From assembly GCA_015501595.1 (NCBI GenBank), contig JADNRX010000447.1, forward strand, positions 1 through 42,285: DNA of 42,285 nt, read 5' to 3'. This stretch comes from Hymenopellis radicata. Its lineage: Eukaryota > Basidiomycota > Agaricomycetes > Agaricales > Physalacriaceae. A program made the position numbers and the translations under genes. Positions 1 through 10,504 of this stretch are shown piece by piece; the stretch's first letter is position 1; every line of letters begins with the position of its first letter. The notes under the pieces were generated by a model. That model made no database searches. It had not been told where the DNA came from and worked only from the letters and a program-made list of their open reading frames with translations.

Positions 1-124
1 TGAACATGGCACACACGGCGGCAGTGATGTGCGTCCTGCACGCGCGTGGCGGCGGCGGCGGCGGTAGTGGCGGCGCCGGCTGCGTGGGTTGACCCGGAGT
101 CTGGCCTTGTGTTGGTTGGGCCAT
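1..124 (-). CDS. possible 5' end of a proline-rich protein gene (partial)
   Basis: An ATG at 122-124 on the minus strand opens a frame that stays open to the window edge (41 codons). It encodes a Gln/Thr/Pro-rich start followed by a run of six prolines from the CGG trinucleotide tract at 50-63. There is no homology I can name and the rest of the gene lies outside the window. The only support is an open frame with biased composition and a GATA-rich putative promoter upstream (about 308-353). It could equally be chance in GC-rich DNA. Confidence 0.3.
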   Translation of the reverse strand, partial: MAQPTQGQTPGQPTQPAPPLPPPPPPRACRTHITAAVCAMF

Positions 125-307
125 GGTGAAAAGGAACGGTGGAAGAAAAGAAAATGAGATGAATGAATGAGGAGCGGGATACTGAACCCGCGAGGAGTCG
201 AGGACAACGGACACGACGACCAGCAATACCCCAAAGAATTGGATTGCTGTCTCGTTGTATGTACATGTAAATTGTACACGACGACGGCCCTAGATGGCCT
301 GCACTAT

Positions 308-353
308 CTTATCCTTAGATAAGTTTATCGCTCGTTCCTCGCGATAACTTATC
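308..353. promoter_or_regulatory. cluster of GATA-factor-like sites in an imperfect inverted repeat
   Basis: Within 46 bp there are CTTATC (308), GATAAG (318), TTATCG (325), GCGATAAC (341) and CTTATC (348). The block 317-353 also forms an imperfect hairpin with arms of about 13 bp. Fungal GATA regulators (nitrogen or siderophore type) bind HGATAR; clustered sites are typical of their targets. The cluster lies about 190 bp upstream of the candidate minus-strand gene at 1-124. A target gene is inferred, not shown. Confidence 0.3.
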
Positions 354-476
354 GCGGAGTTAGTGGCAAATATTGGGGCTGGGCAAATCACAGCGGTTCT
401 GCTCGCAGGCTGCTATTCATGCTTGCTTTTGGCTACACCATAGGAATAAAATGAAACAATTGCATTTGTCCTAGTA

Positions 477-720
477 CTGTAGCGTTTCAACCGTAACTTC
501 ACAGCCTGTGACCCGTTATGGTCTGAAGTTACAGCGAACAGCTTCACAGACCCTTAAATTGCCTTATTTGGACAGTGCCACCTATGGCGGGACCTGAAAT
601 TTCCTTATTTGGAGGCTTGTGCCTGGCCAAAGTGGTCCGTGACCCGTTATGGTGTATGTATAGCTTCACTTCAAAGACCTCCGTGACCCGTTATGTGAAT
701 TTGCGGTCGAAACGCTACAG
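477..720. mobile_element. TA-flanked MITE, copy 1 (244 bp)
   Basis: Terminal inverted repeats CTGTAGCGTTTCAACCG at the left end and the complement of CTGTAGCGTTTCGACCG at the right end are each flanked by TA (475-476 and 721-722). The interior has no ORF. It repeats GTGACCCGTTATG three times (near 508, 646 and 681) and has an AT-rich core containing CTTATTTGGA twice. Two relatives with the same architecture sit at 17950-18203 and 22642-22896. A TA target duplication suggests mariner/Tc1-type mobilisation, but the superfamily is inferred. Confidence 0.8.
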
Positions 721-722
721 TA

Positions 723-2076
723 CTGTGAATAGAATGGTATCCGAGTGTGCTACACTACAAAATGAAAGGCCTTCAATGCCATCCCATCCCATACCCGTGC
801 GTCCATTGGCCGCGACAATCCAACACCACACAGCGCGAATAAATAGAGCCCAGATACGAAGGGGGCCGATAGACCACGTCGCAGTGCCTGCGCGCGCGAC
901 TTGTATCCTGGAACGGCGTTGACGATGTCCTAGGTCTGACGGTCATTCCTGGATGAGTGTTAGAGATGTACTTGGCGAGTCATAACGAGACACGCACCTT
1001 ATACCAGAGTGACCGCGGCCGCGGCAAGTCGGTCGTACTTGCAGTCGAGGCATCCAAGTCGAAGTTGGGGGCAGCGAGGGCGTTGCGGAAACGCTCATCG
1101 ACAACACCTGGTCCATATCTATTAACAGGGCTTGCTTGAATGCCACGTCCGCGACGTACCAATAGGCGGAGAGCATTCGAGTGAATGCGAGAGCGTGTAG
1201 AGGAGGGACGCGGGCGCCGACAAGGTGAGGGAAGGGAACAAAGTGCGCAGTTGATGACAAAACAATTATATTCAAAAATCGGACGACATAGATGCCCCTA
1301 GCGGACATGGGACTGTGCGAGCAGCGAAACCCATTACCCTGGCCAAAACTGAAAGGAGCAGAACTGGGATCGGTGAACCGGCAATGGCGGCGAACGTATG
1401 GCGAACGTCCTAATCAGGTAATCTCGCGCCCCTGTCGGATATCTCCCTGGCATACAGCACCGCGACAGGCACGTTACTTGAGCAGTCCAAATGCATTACA
1501 TGGACCTACTTTATGGTTGCCGACCGTAGGGTGGATAATTCGGCATGAATCGCCTTTCATATCTTCTGGCAGCCTATGTGGTGTTGACTGAGGACGTGTG
1601 TTCGGGATGGCGGAGACGACGAAGGGCCATCCAAGGTGTATCCCAAGGTTCTGGCTTCCTGCTGTGCATATCCGAGCATCGTTTGTTATTTCCTTAGCGT
1701 TCCGTCGCGTCAGGCAAGTCGGGGCCCCTAATGATAGATTGTTGACTTGAAGGCCAATTATAGTAAGCCGTTTTGCTCATTATACTAGCTTCCAAAAGAA
1801 TTGGATATGTAGTATGACACTGAGCAGGACACTGTGGAGAAAGGAGAAGAGCAGTTATCTGGAGTTCGCCGGCAGGTTCGCCGTTCGCCGTTCGCCACTC
1901 ACAGTTCTGCTCCGTCCTCGGCCAAAAAAAACCACTCAAATGATGCCAAGGGAGAAAAAGACCTTGAAATTTTGGTCGAATGCGAAAGAGATGATGAGAC
2001 CTGGTGAAAGCGGGTGGACCCAGGTATCACCTGGCTGATCCTGTTCATACCTGGACACACCGGAACGGCTTTTTCA
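723..2076. other. no recognisable gene
   Basis: I see only short overlapping ORFs on both strands without introns, homology or start context. A small (GTTCGCC)n-like repeat lies at about 1867-1895, where GTTCGCC units recur. The stretch just left of 2077 has no similarity to the F-box paralogue, so it marks the break point of the truncated copy that follows. Confidence 0.5.
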
Positions 2077-3045
2077 CTGGGACTAAACGCTCATATGTCA
2101 TCGCCGTCATTGCAGTCCTTGTCCGGATGTGAATTTCCATTATTGGAGGAGTTGGGTGTACGCGACGAGGATCCGGGCGATGGATTAGATGACCCTGTGG
2201 ACACTTTCAGAAATGTCCAGAACGTCAGAATCATGCATTTATACCCCTCGGACAATGATCTCGAGGCGTACATGACCCTTGGCGAATTTCCTTGGAGCAA
2301 GCTATTGAAACTGTCATGTTATTCGTCTTGGTTGACCTCCGATTTTCTTCCAGTGGTCTCCAGCAATTAACCGGCATAGAAGAGTTAACGATGACGACTA
2401 TATATATCGCTCAGTCTCTGCTTGACGCTCTCTCCGGACGTTTGATCGTTCTCCCGGCCCTAAAGCGTCTTGAGATTATGAACGGTACCCCCTACGCGGA
2501 TGACATGGAGATGTTTCTCCGTATTTTGCGGATTCCATCCATTTGCTGCCTTACTCTTAGCTTCGGAAATCTTATTTATTTTACGGCGCTCGTTCCACAT
2601 CCTGACTTCCATAGACTTTCAAGTCTCCGCATTACCTGCTCCATGACAGAGACTGCGGGCAACTTGCAGTCGGATTATATTGGCACCAAAAGGTTGCTCG
2701 ACTTCCTACGCCCTATGACCGGTGTTGAAGAATTTGAGCTGAAGGACGAAAATGTGACCTCAGAGTTTCTGGACGGTCTCGTTGTGGGAGCGGAGAAAGG
2801 TGCGGTACTCTTGCCGTCTCTTAAAACTCTCAATCTTCGGGAGTGCGGCTTTGTCAACCACGACACAGCTCTTGATTCGATACGCCGCATCGCCGAGTCA
2901 CGCTCACCGGCCATCAAGTCCCATGTAAATGTTTCCTGCTTTTCTTCGTCCTATGCCTATTGAACTCACACTTACAGAATCATCATTGTGCTCTCCTAGA
3001 AAGAATGATACTTCCAGAAGTGGGCTCATTGTTAAGGGCGGCGTA
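2077..3045 (+). pseudogene. 5'-truncated F-box/LRR protein copy
   Basis: From LNAHMSSPSLQSL onward this is a close copy, at DNA and protein level, of the LRR half of the intact F-box gene at 18603-20156 on the other strand. The N-terminal helical region and the F-box itself are missing. Near 2350 it has two extra bases compared with the paralogue (CCAGTGGTCTCC against CCTAGTCTCC), which breaks the frame. This is not a homopolymer change, so it is a real lesion. The rest reads on to about 2963, then across a position equivalent to the 51-nt intron of the paralogue to a stop at 3043-3045. It abuts the 3' end of the pectinesterase gene tail to tail. Best read as a recent, partial, inverted duplicate. 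Confidence 0.8.
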
Positions 3046-3076
3046 GAAGTTATTCAATTGCACCGAAGCCATTTCG

Positions 3077-4367
3077 CTAAACATTGACGGGGATCATGGA
3101 CTCGTACATCCGTCGATCAGTACGACGTATCTGTCCAGTTGCCCAGCCCGAGCCCAACACAGTCGTTTTCGATATAAGTGCGCTGATAGGAGTATAAGTT
3201 ACTCGTTGCGACGTGTCCGACCCGTCGCCAGTGTTGTTAAATTCCGAGAAGATACTGAATACAGTTAAACATTGATTCACAGATCGAGGGAAGAGGCTTA
3301 CGGTGTAGCGTCGGCCGCCAATGTAGTGTAGCCCTTAGGATTGATCAAGTCCGGCAACACGCTGCGCTGAAATACAACGCGCGCAAGCGCGCGCCATGGG
3401 CGGCCCAGATAAACAGCACTAGTGAGATCAGAGGTTGCCGACGCTGCCTGGACGATCTTCGAGCTATCGATGACATAGAACTTGGGATCATCGGCAGTCG
3501 TTCGAGAGTTCGCGGTAATGGCACCACCTCCGTTGCTGGCTAACGTGCATTCGCCAAACCATGCACCGGCATTCCGTAGATGTAGTCCACTGCACCCTCG
3601 ATATAACAGTTGCTGGATACGAGATCACGGGTGTGTTATTCAGATCGCGCAAAGACTCGCCTGTAATACTGATATCCGCCATCAGCAAATAGAGTGTCCT
3701 TCGCAAACGTGAGTCTATGGTACTGCGCAGACTAGTTATCGTTACCTGATATCCAGTGAAGCTCGATCCGTAAAATCCTTGGTAAGACCCTCGTGCAGCC
3801 ACTGCTGTCGCCTGCTTACCCTTACCGTACGAGTTCTATTAACAAATCAGAAAGCGCATTCACCTTAACAAGTGACTCCACCTACGGCAACATTACAATT
3901 GTAGAGGGTGAAATTATCCTTTTCGGCACGTAGGGTAGCGCAGGCATCGTTGCCTCCGTTATCTTGTGCGTTGAGATTGTTCGTGATAGTGACTTGGTTG
4001 GATTTATAAGTGCCCGTGCTGAAGACTTCTGTTTAGATAAACCGGCAAGGAATTAACGCAACCGCACGTACTTTTCCGTATAGCACATTATTGTAACATT
4101 CGCAACAGTGATGCTGACTTGTTCTGTGTAAGTGCCAGGATAGACGAAAATGGTTTCGCCTCCAGAAAGTGTGGCGACGGCAGCGCTGATGGTGCTATAG
4201 ACATTTCAATAACCACACTCCTTCTCACTTACTATAATACGAACTGACCTGTATTGCCCACTACCAGTACCACTCTGTTTAACGACGATAGCACCACTAG
4301 GAGGCGACGTCCGAGATACAGCCGCAACGCAGGTCGCCAGATACAAGGTCCACGCGAAGAATTTCAT
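3077..4367 (-). CDS. secreted pectin methylesterase (CE8)
   Basis: The product would remove methyl esters from homogalacturonan outside the cell. It starts with a signal peptide (MKFFAWTLYLATCVAA). Introns are at 4248-4195, 4071-4029, 3885-3836, 3745-3699, 3660-3613 and 3301-3255; the 3660 intron has a GC donor. CE8 hallmarks follow in order: GSGQYSTISAAVATL, a YPGTYTEQV segment, GYQDTLFADGG with the catalytic Gln/Asp, NCYIEGAVDYIYG with the second catalytic Asp, and the LGRPWR arginine. Two one-base deletions interrupt it: GGAATGCC at about 3581 (one A short, before AGAWFGECTL) and AACTGG at about 3133 (one T short). With them allowed, exons sum to 963 nt (320 aa), ending ...TSY at 3118. Without the last one the frame runs to 3077. 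Family certain; intactness depends on whether the indels are assembly errors. Confidence 0.88.
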
Positions 4368-4996
4368 GGTGCTCAAACCAAAGGATAATCATCCAACGAG
4401 TAGAGCTTTATATAACGCGAAAGCGAGTGTACACATGCTCATATACGCGCGCGCCGCCAGTCCAGCCCACGGACCGTTAGATTGCTGCTCTTCTGACCCC
4501 GTCTTCCGGTATAGAACCGTCGTTGGGAGGGGCCTAAGCGTCCGAAAAGCAGTATTGAAACCGTGCCAATTGAGTCGCAGTAAGTATGGCGTATAGTATA
4601 AGGAACAGTGACCGAACGGAGGGCGGTTCTGAGGGCCGGCCAAGATTGATTCCAAGGGCGGGGCCTTACTTATGTCGTGGACACTGGCGGGTCCCGTTTA
4701 CCAGATCAGATCAAGGAACCGTTTCAAGACTATTCGGTGCATCGAGCTAGGGAGCGATAGCAGCAAGGATTACTGGGCAATGAGGCGCAAAAGAGACATG
4801 GGAGGCACGTGGCTCAGGCTCAATCCGAAATAACACCTCTTCTTCATCCTCCCACGGAGGCTGGCGCTGAAGCGCTGAAGTCCTCAACGTCACGCTCAGA
4901 TATCCGGAAAAATGCACGTCCATGTGTCGTCGCGCGGCCCGCTACAAGGCACCTCTTAAAAAGTAACTTGGCTGCCTGGGGAACGTCCATGCTAAG
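4368..4996. promoter_or_regulatory. shared divergent promoter of the pectinase pair
   Basis: The 629 bp between the two starts holds no ORF of note. TTTATATAA at 4407-4415, about 40 bp upstream of the esterase ATG on the minus strand, is a good TATA box. GCGGGG at 4658-4663 and CTGGGG at 4976-4981 match the SYGGRG consensus of the carbon-repression factor Cre1/CreA. Shared carbon-source control of both genes is an inference from these sites and the head-to-head layout. Confidence 0.5.
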
Positions 4997-6481
4997 ATGT
5001 TGAATCTGTTTACCGCGCTACTGTTGCTCTCCTGCTCTTCCGCGTCTCTAAAGCGAGCCCCCCTTCTACTCCCGTCTCGTTGGCAAAGCGGGCTACATGT
5101 ACTCCAGCGAGTGCTGGTTCGTCGTCGACTGACGATGTCCCCGCCATTCGGTCTGCTATCACCTCATGTGGGAACGGGGGTATCATTGTCATACCGGCTG
5201 GCAAAACGTACGCTATCCGGAGTACGTTGGATTTTGGTAAATCGCGGCATTAGAGTTGTCAATCTTCTTGGCTAACGCTTGCCATTTACAGATGGATGCG
5301 TTGGATGTGACTTCCAAATTGAAGGAACTCTCAAAGTCTCCAACGACGTTGACGGCTGGGAGGGCGTTCGTGCTATATTCCACCTTGAAGGAATATCCGG
5401 CGCCAGCATCTACTCTGCCACTGGGACGGGACTCGTCGATGGCAACGGGCAGGTTAGTTCCTCTATCACACACGCGTTCTCATCTCAAAATCGATGTTTC
5501 TATAGCCTTACTGGGACGCCTTCGCCGCGGACAGTAGCTACAAACGCCCAACGTTGATGTACATCGAGGATGGCTCAAGCGACATCACCGTTCGCGACCT
5601 CCGGTTCAAGAACCCGCCGAACGTATTCCACTCAGTATCAGGCTCCTCAAAGAATGTTCTCTATACGCGTCTAGTACTCACCGCTGCACAAGCGTCGGAT
5701 GAACCTGACGGTGCTGTCCCCAAGAACACGGACGGTTTTGATGTCGGTCAGTCGACGTATGTGACCATCTCGGATACGAAGGTGTCGAATCAAGATGACT
5801 GCGTTGCGTTCAAGCCCGGAAGCAATTTTGTTACGGTTACGAACATTACATGCACTGGGTCAGTTTACCATGTTGTTCGTGAGACACATCTAATGTTTCG
5901 CAGCTCGCATGGGCTTTCAGTGGGCAGCTTGGGCAAGAGCGCTGGCTCGACGGATACTGTTCAGAATATCATCGTCGACGGTGCCACGATGATCGGCTCG
6001 ACAAAGGCGGTCGGGATCAAGCTCTATCAAGGTTTGCCACTCGTCCATTCGGCTTGACGCTATATGAATCGCCTTTAATAGGCGGATCTGATCATGGTGT
6101 CGCGACGGTAAAGAACGTCACGTACAACAATGTTAATGTCCAAGGCTGCGACTACGCTGCTCAGATTCAGTCGTGCTATGGTTCGGACTCTGCTGCGCAT
6201 GTTCCGCCGCTCCATCGACTTCGTCTGTCACCGACGTGCACTTCAATGGATTCACGGGTACGACGTCGGGAAAGGTGAGATGGGTCGAGTTTTATAGCTG
6301 CTATGAGCTGATGAAGACGTGTTAGACCATTGTTAATTTGAACTGCCCATCGGCAGGAACCTGCGATATCTACTTTGACGACTTCAATGTCAAACCGGCC
6401 TCTGGAACTGCTGCATACCTCTGCTCAAACATTGACAACAGTAATTACGGGCTCTCGTGTACAGGATCAGCCAGCGGGTGA
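4997..6481 (+). CDS. secreted GH28 polygalacturonase, exo type
   Basis: Hydrolyses de-esterified pectin outside the cell, using the product of the neighbouring methylesterase. The signal peptide is MLNLFTALLLLSCSSAS. Introns are at 5237-5291, 5453-5505, 5859-5903, 6032-6081 and 6275-6325, all GT-AG. GH28 signatures in order: NTDGFDVG, SNQDDCVAF (catalytic Asp pair), SHGLSVGSLG (catalytic His) and GIKLYQGG (in place of endo-type RIK). The IEDGSSDITV and FHSVSGSSKNVLY blocks also fit basidiomycete exo-polygalacturonases. Two one-base losses break it: the C6 run at 5058-5063 (C7 expected, signal peptide to mature part) and GCTGCGCATG at about 6194. Adding one base at each makes the exons 1,233 nt (410 aa), ending at TGA 6479-6481. 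Exo specificity is inferred from family resemblance. Confidence 0.9.
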
Positions 6482-7516
6482 GAGTATATACAACTGTAGT
6501 ACGATTAGTTAGTACTGATGAGGGGCAATAAAATCAGTGACACTGCCCGACCAGCGCTCTTGCACGTTCGGACACATCCCGCACCTGTTGTAGGCTGCCA
6601 GTTACAAGGACACAGGCCGCTACAAACAGTACAGATGTCCTGGTGATGGCTGCCTGCCTCATTTGTGCCTCACGCGATCCCAAAACCCTCTAACCTAACC
6701 AATTGTACGAGTATACGAGTACGCCCGATCGCACACAACAGCACGCTCCTCGTCGGAGAGGCGGGGTGATGCGCCTGAGCGAAACAAGCTCCATCGGCCA
6801 TGTCCCTGAAGAGGCGGCGGCAGTGCGCCACACTGTTATTGCACTTTCATTCCAGATATTGGTAAGTAATACCCGTTATTGAAATTTAGTTAGTCTGCAA
6901 CTAATCGTGGCGCATCGTCCGATGAGCAAAGGATGAGCATATGTATGTCACTGTGTGCTAGGGTCGCAGCGCCCGAAACCAGGTGGAGGGAAGCCCGCAA
7001 GGAGGCAGCAAGACTTCGTCTTGATGAGGCGCCTGACTTTGAGCTTCGAGGCCGAACCGCTACCGGTACGACGCGAGTTAGACTCAAGCGGCGGGAACCG
7101 GATTTTCTTTTTCGCTCGGAGGATCTTCAAGGAGCCTCTGAGATTGAATTCCGCGTGCGATTCTAGTCGGGATAGGTCTAGGAAGGCGCAGAGGGCGGGA
7201 GCATAGTACCCTGAACTGCAAATATATAAAGAGCGACAGGGGGATCGACTTGTTACAAGTCGATGTTTTGGTTGATCGGAGAGGAAGACCTAACTCTTGT
7301 CGTGTGATGTTTCAATGTAATCTCGCATTGGAAAGTCGCAGAACAAAACGTAAGTAGTCTAGCTAAACGCCTATTTCAAAAGTGCATATTACATATTCGA
7401 ATCCGAAGTGTAAGTGTGGCGAGCACTAGTTCTAAGTGTGTTGGTGCAACAACCGGGACTAGCTCGGACAGGGTATCAAAGGTATATCTACACGAAGAAG
7501 GGATATAGGGCGACAT
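6482..7516. other. intergenic, no gene seen; one perfect hairpin
   Basis: About 1 kb with only short unsupported ORFs. A perfect inverted repeat ATCGACTTG-TTA-CAAGTCGAT lies at 7244-7264, just after AATATATAAAG at 7220-7230, which could be an orphan TATA box. I could not attach either to a coding region; the next gene is convergent from the right (ends at 7517). Confidence 0.4.
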
Positions 7517-8232
7517 CTAGAGGCCCAAACCGCCGAGGACACTGCCGAGTCCTAGGGAGCCAAGGAGGCCAGTAACGGTGCTGGTACTGCGAATAAAATC
7601 AACCTCATGAACTGGGCAATGTGAGCGAGGAAAGACTTACAGGCCACCAACGAGAGAAAGGACGCCGGGAACGAGCCCCTCAACGGTGTTGAGGACATTG
7701 CTGAGCAGAGGGGTGAGGGTGGTGAGAAGCCCAGACGCTACGGGGAGCTGCTGGACCTCGGAGAGGATGGGGTTGAGGGTGGTAGCAACGTTCTAGAGAA
7801 AAGGGAGTAAGCAAACATTTTGACAATGAGAATGAAGGAAACATACGCTGAGGAGAGGGCTGAGCAGGGCGGCAACATCAGCGGTGGCATCACGCTTGGC
7901 AGTCACGGAAGAGACGGAGGACAGGGTGGAGGAGGCGGTGCTGAGAGCAGCGTTGAGCTGCGTCAGGAGCGGGGCCACAGCATCGTCGGTCAAGCTAGTA
8001 CCGGTCAAAGCGCCTGTAGTGGCGCGTCAGATGCTGCATTAGTTGATAAGAGGAAAGAGGACGTACTGATTTGGGGGAGGACGGAGTTGGTGGTTTGGAG
8101 GAGGGTGTTGAGGGCATCGGTGACAGTGCCGTCGACACTGGCGGTGAGGTCGGCGCGACCAGAGACAGGCGCGGCGCTGACTAGGGCAGCGGTGGAGAAG
8201 AGGGCGAAAGAGGCGAGACGAGCGAAGAACAT
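7517..8232 (-). CDS. small secreted hydrophobic protein
   Basis: Four exons (8232-8067, 8013-7847, 7792-7641, 7586-7517) separated by 53-54 nt GT-AG introns sum to exactly 555 nt, giving 184 aa. A clear signal peptide (MFFARLASFALFSTAALVSAAP) is followed by Ala/Ser/Thr/Leu-rich amphipathic helices with repeated LL(S/T)xLxxL patterns. A single KR occurs mid-protein (TAKRDATADV), which could be a processing site. The tail is Gly/Leu-rich (LLGSLGLGSVLGGLGL). There are no cysteines, so it is not a hydrophobin. Such small secreted proteins are common in Agaricomycetes and have no assigned function. The frame is fully intact, unlike its neighbours. Confidence 0.85.
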
Positions 8233-8340
8233 TGTGAGGATGGTTTACAGTGAGTGTGGGGGAAAAGAAAGAATGGATGAGGGCCAAGTCAATTGAGCTC
8301 AGAGGCGGTGTGTTGATTGTTTTGGGGAACAAGAAAGCCT

Positions 8341-8348
8341 CTTTTATA
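8341..8348 (-). promoter_or_regulatory. TATA box of the small secreted protein gene
   Basis: On the minus strand CTATAAAAG reads through this site about 110 nt upstream of the ATG at 8232, a usual distance for strongly expressed fungal genes. Seen in sequence; use not shown. Confidence 0.5.
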
Positions 8349-8654
8349 GGCGGGACCGCGTCATCCGAATCAGGCGGAACGCGAAAAACTTTCTGGAGAT
8401 AATTTTAGCAAGAGCGGTGGGGCAGGGTGGGTGCTTGTGAGCTCCACAAAGAAGCCTAAAAAAGTGCGGATAAGGTCATGGCAACGCAAGGATCGCACGC
8501 TCCCCACGCGATGATGCGCAGTGTGGCGCCACTTCGAGCCTTGATCTGCATGATCCTGCATGATCACGAGAACGTGTGTGAGCGTATGTCGTCGGAGGAA
8601 TAAAAAAGCGGGGGTCCTTATCGCTACCATCAAGCAGCTAATAACCAATTGTAT

Positions 8655-8886
8655 GCAGGACTGTCGAGTGTTGCTAGGTGCCACAGAAGAGAGTTTCTTG
8701 AAATTCCAGTGGAATATGAGTCCAGAAATGAAATGTTCAGGTTCAAGAAGATTGGTTGCAACTTGGACTGGCAGGAGCTGGCAGGACTGTCGAGTGTTGC
8801 TAGGTTCCCTAGAAGAGAGTTTCGTGGAATATGAGTCCAGACTTGAAATGTTCAGGTTCAAGAAGTGTGGTTGCGACTTGGACTTG
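8655..8886. repeat. two-copy direct tandem repeat, period about 126 bp
   Basis: Copy 1 (from 8655) and copy 2 (from 8781) both begin GCAGGACTGTCGAGTGTTGC and share AGAAGAGAGTTTC, TGGAATATGAGTCCAGA and GAAATGTTCAGGTTCAAGAAG. Copy 2 is about 20 bp shorter owing to one internal deletion. Several long ORFs on both strands arise only because of this duplication. No gene is supported here. Confidence 0.8.
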
Positions 8887-9816
8887 GAAAATGGCGAAAC
8901 TTGACGACCATAGCAGTCGGCTATTTCCGAACTCGGCGGTCCGTGCCGAGCCAATGAAAGAAAAGGCTCGTTTCGCACGGCACGGCGAAAAAGGCTCGTG
9001 GATGGAGAATGGCTTTATGAGTGTGACGTCCATCGCCTCAAGCGCTCTCTCCACTTGCATTCCTCCTCTCTCCCTATCATTTCCTCACCAATGACGGCGA
9101 CTCGATTCGCTCTTTGCACTCTGATGGCCACTATTGCAGACAACGAGCAAGCCGTTGTACGACGCTGCGACGTTTCTTGGAATCGATCTTGGTTGTCATG
9201 CTCGACGTCTACACTGTTGAGATATTCAAGTCAATTATCCGACTAGCCTATAAGGAATTGATTGTACGTCTTCGTGTCCTCGTTATTCTCGTCGTTGTCT
9301 CACGAGAGCATTGCTCATAACAGTCAACTTGGAATATCTCGTTATGTTTAACTTGAACCGTACTCGACGTTCCGAACACCGCCAGGCGCAACTTGGAATT
9401 CCAAGCAATCACCACACCCCCATCGTCTGTCTCCCACTGCCTCAGACTTGCACCAATCCGGTCGACGTGGCACCCATGCTAGTCATATCAGCGGACCAGC
9501 TTCTGGGACTGTCAGCAACCATCTATCACATCCATCGATGCCCCATGGCGTTGCTTTGTTTATTACTCGGGGAATGACTCGGGAACTTGTTGTCCAACGC
9601 CTTCCGCACCCTCAAACCGTCCTGGGCGCTCTTTAAGCTCCCCACTTGCTCTAAATCGTTTGGAAAGACTGGCCCGAGATCCCCTGTACCACTTAGAAGG
9701 CTCCCGGTTTATCTCAAAGTCCAAAGACGCTTCACTAGCTCATATTTGCGCGTGTTTATTCTTTTCCGTCTCTTCAAACATATTCCTTGGCATTCGCAAC
9801 ACACGCCACGACTATC
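8887..9816. other. intergenic, presumed upstream region of the copper transporter gene
   Basis: No coding region with homology or splice structure is visible; ORFs are short and overlap on both strands. An inverted motif AAGGCTCGT... / GCACGGC occurs at 8965-9005. No convincing TATA box was found close to the Ctr start. Confidence 0.4.
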
Positions 9817-10504
9817 ATGTTCTCAATGAATTTCGCCGCCCTCCTCTTCATCCCTGCGGTACTGGCGCAGCACAGTGGACACGACTCTACGGACATGGAT
9901 ATGGGTTCTTCATCGTCGGGAATGATGATCCCGTACTTGCACTTTACACCCGGCGATTACCTGTTATTCCAGGCGTGGATTCCAACAAGTGCAGGAGCGA
10001 TGGTCGGCGCGTCGATCGGACTCTTTCTTCTCGCGTTGGTCGATAGATGGATAGCAGCATCTCGAGCGATTATGGAGGCGCATTGGATCCGCAGGTAACG
10101 AGTTTCATCGTCTTTGAAGTGGTGTCTAACAAACAACGCGTTCTAGAGCTCAGATTGCTTATGCGGCAAAGCTTCACGCTTCAATGTCAGAAATCGAGGC
10201 GCTCAAGTCCGGCGCTATCCCCAAGGAGCCTGGCGTCCTGAGCGCCGTGTTTATGAGACGGGCACCACCTTTCATTCCCTCTCACGACATATCTCGTGGC
10301 TTCTTGCATGCAGTGCAGGCGGCTTTGGGCTTCACGTTCATGTTGGCAGTGATGTGGGTATTTCTGGATGAAACTCTTCTTTTTCTGATGCGATATCGTA
10401 GGTCTTTCAATGGTGCTTTTATTATCGCAATCATCGTGGGGCTTGGAGTTGGAGAAACATTGTTTGGAAGGTTTGCTAGCCTTGGTAGGCAGCATGGGCA
10501 TTAA
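9817..10504 (+). CDS. high-affinity copper transporter (Ctr family)
   Basis: Trimeric plasma-membrane or vacuolar Cu(I) importer. Two exons (9817-10094 and 10147-10504) joined across a 52-nt intron with a CTAAC branch site give 211 aa; the frame is intact. The N-terminus has a signal-like stretch (MFSMNFAALLFIPAVLAQ), then His/Met-rich copper-capturing sequence (HSGHDSTDMDMG, GMM). TM1 is about residues 55-78. TM2 contains the diagnostic MxxxM (MLAVM) and TM3 the GxxxG packing motif (GLGVG). The start ATG at 9817 is chosen because it precedes the hydrophobic leader; the upstream in-frame codon is TTG. It lies 1.1 kb before a metalloreductase gene on the same strand, which would supply Cu(I). 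Confidence 0.93.

Noticed and set aside
943..1308. 121-codon minus-strand ORF and its plus-strand partner
   Set aside because: Overlapping frames on both strands with no recognisable protein feature.
8370..8978. 202-codon minus-strand ORF
   Set aside because: Its length comes from the two-copy tandem repeat, which is open in several frames on both strands.
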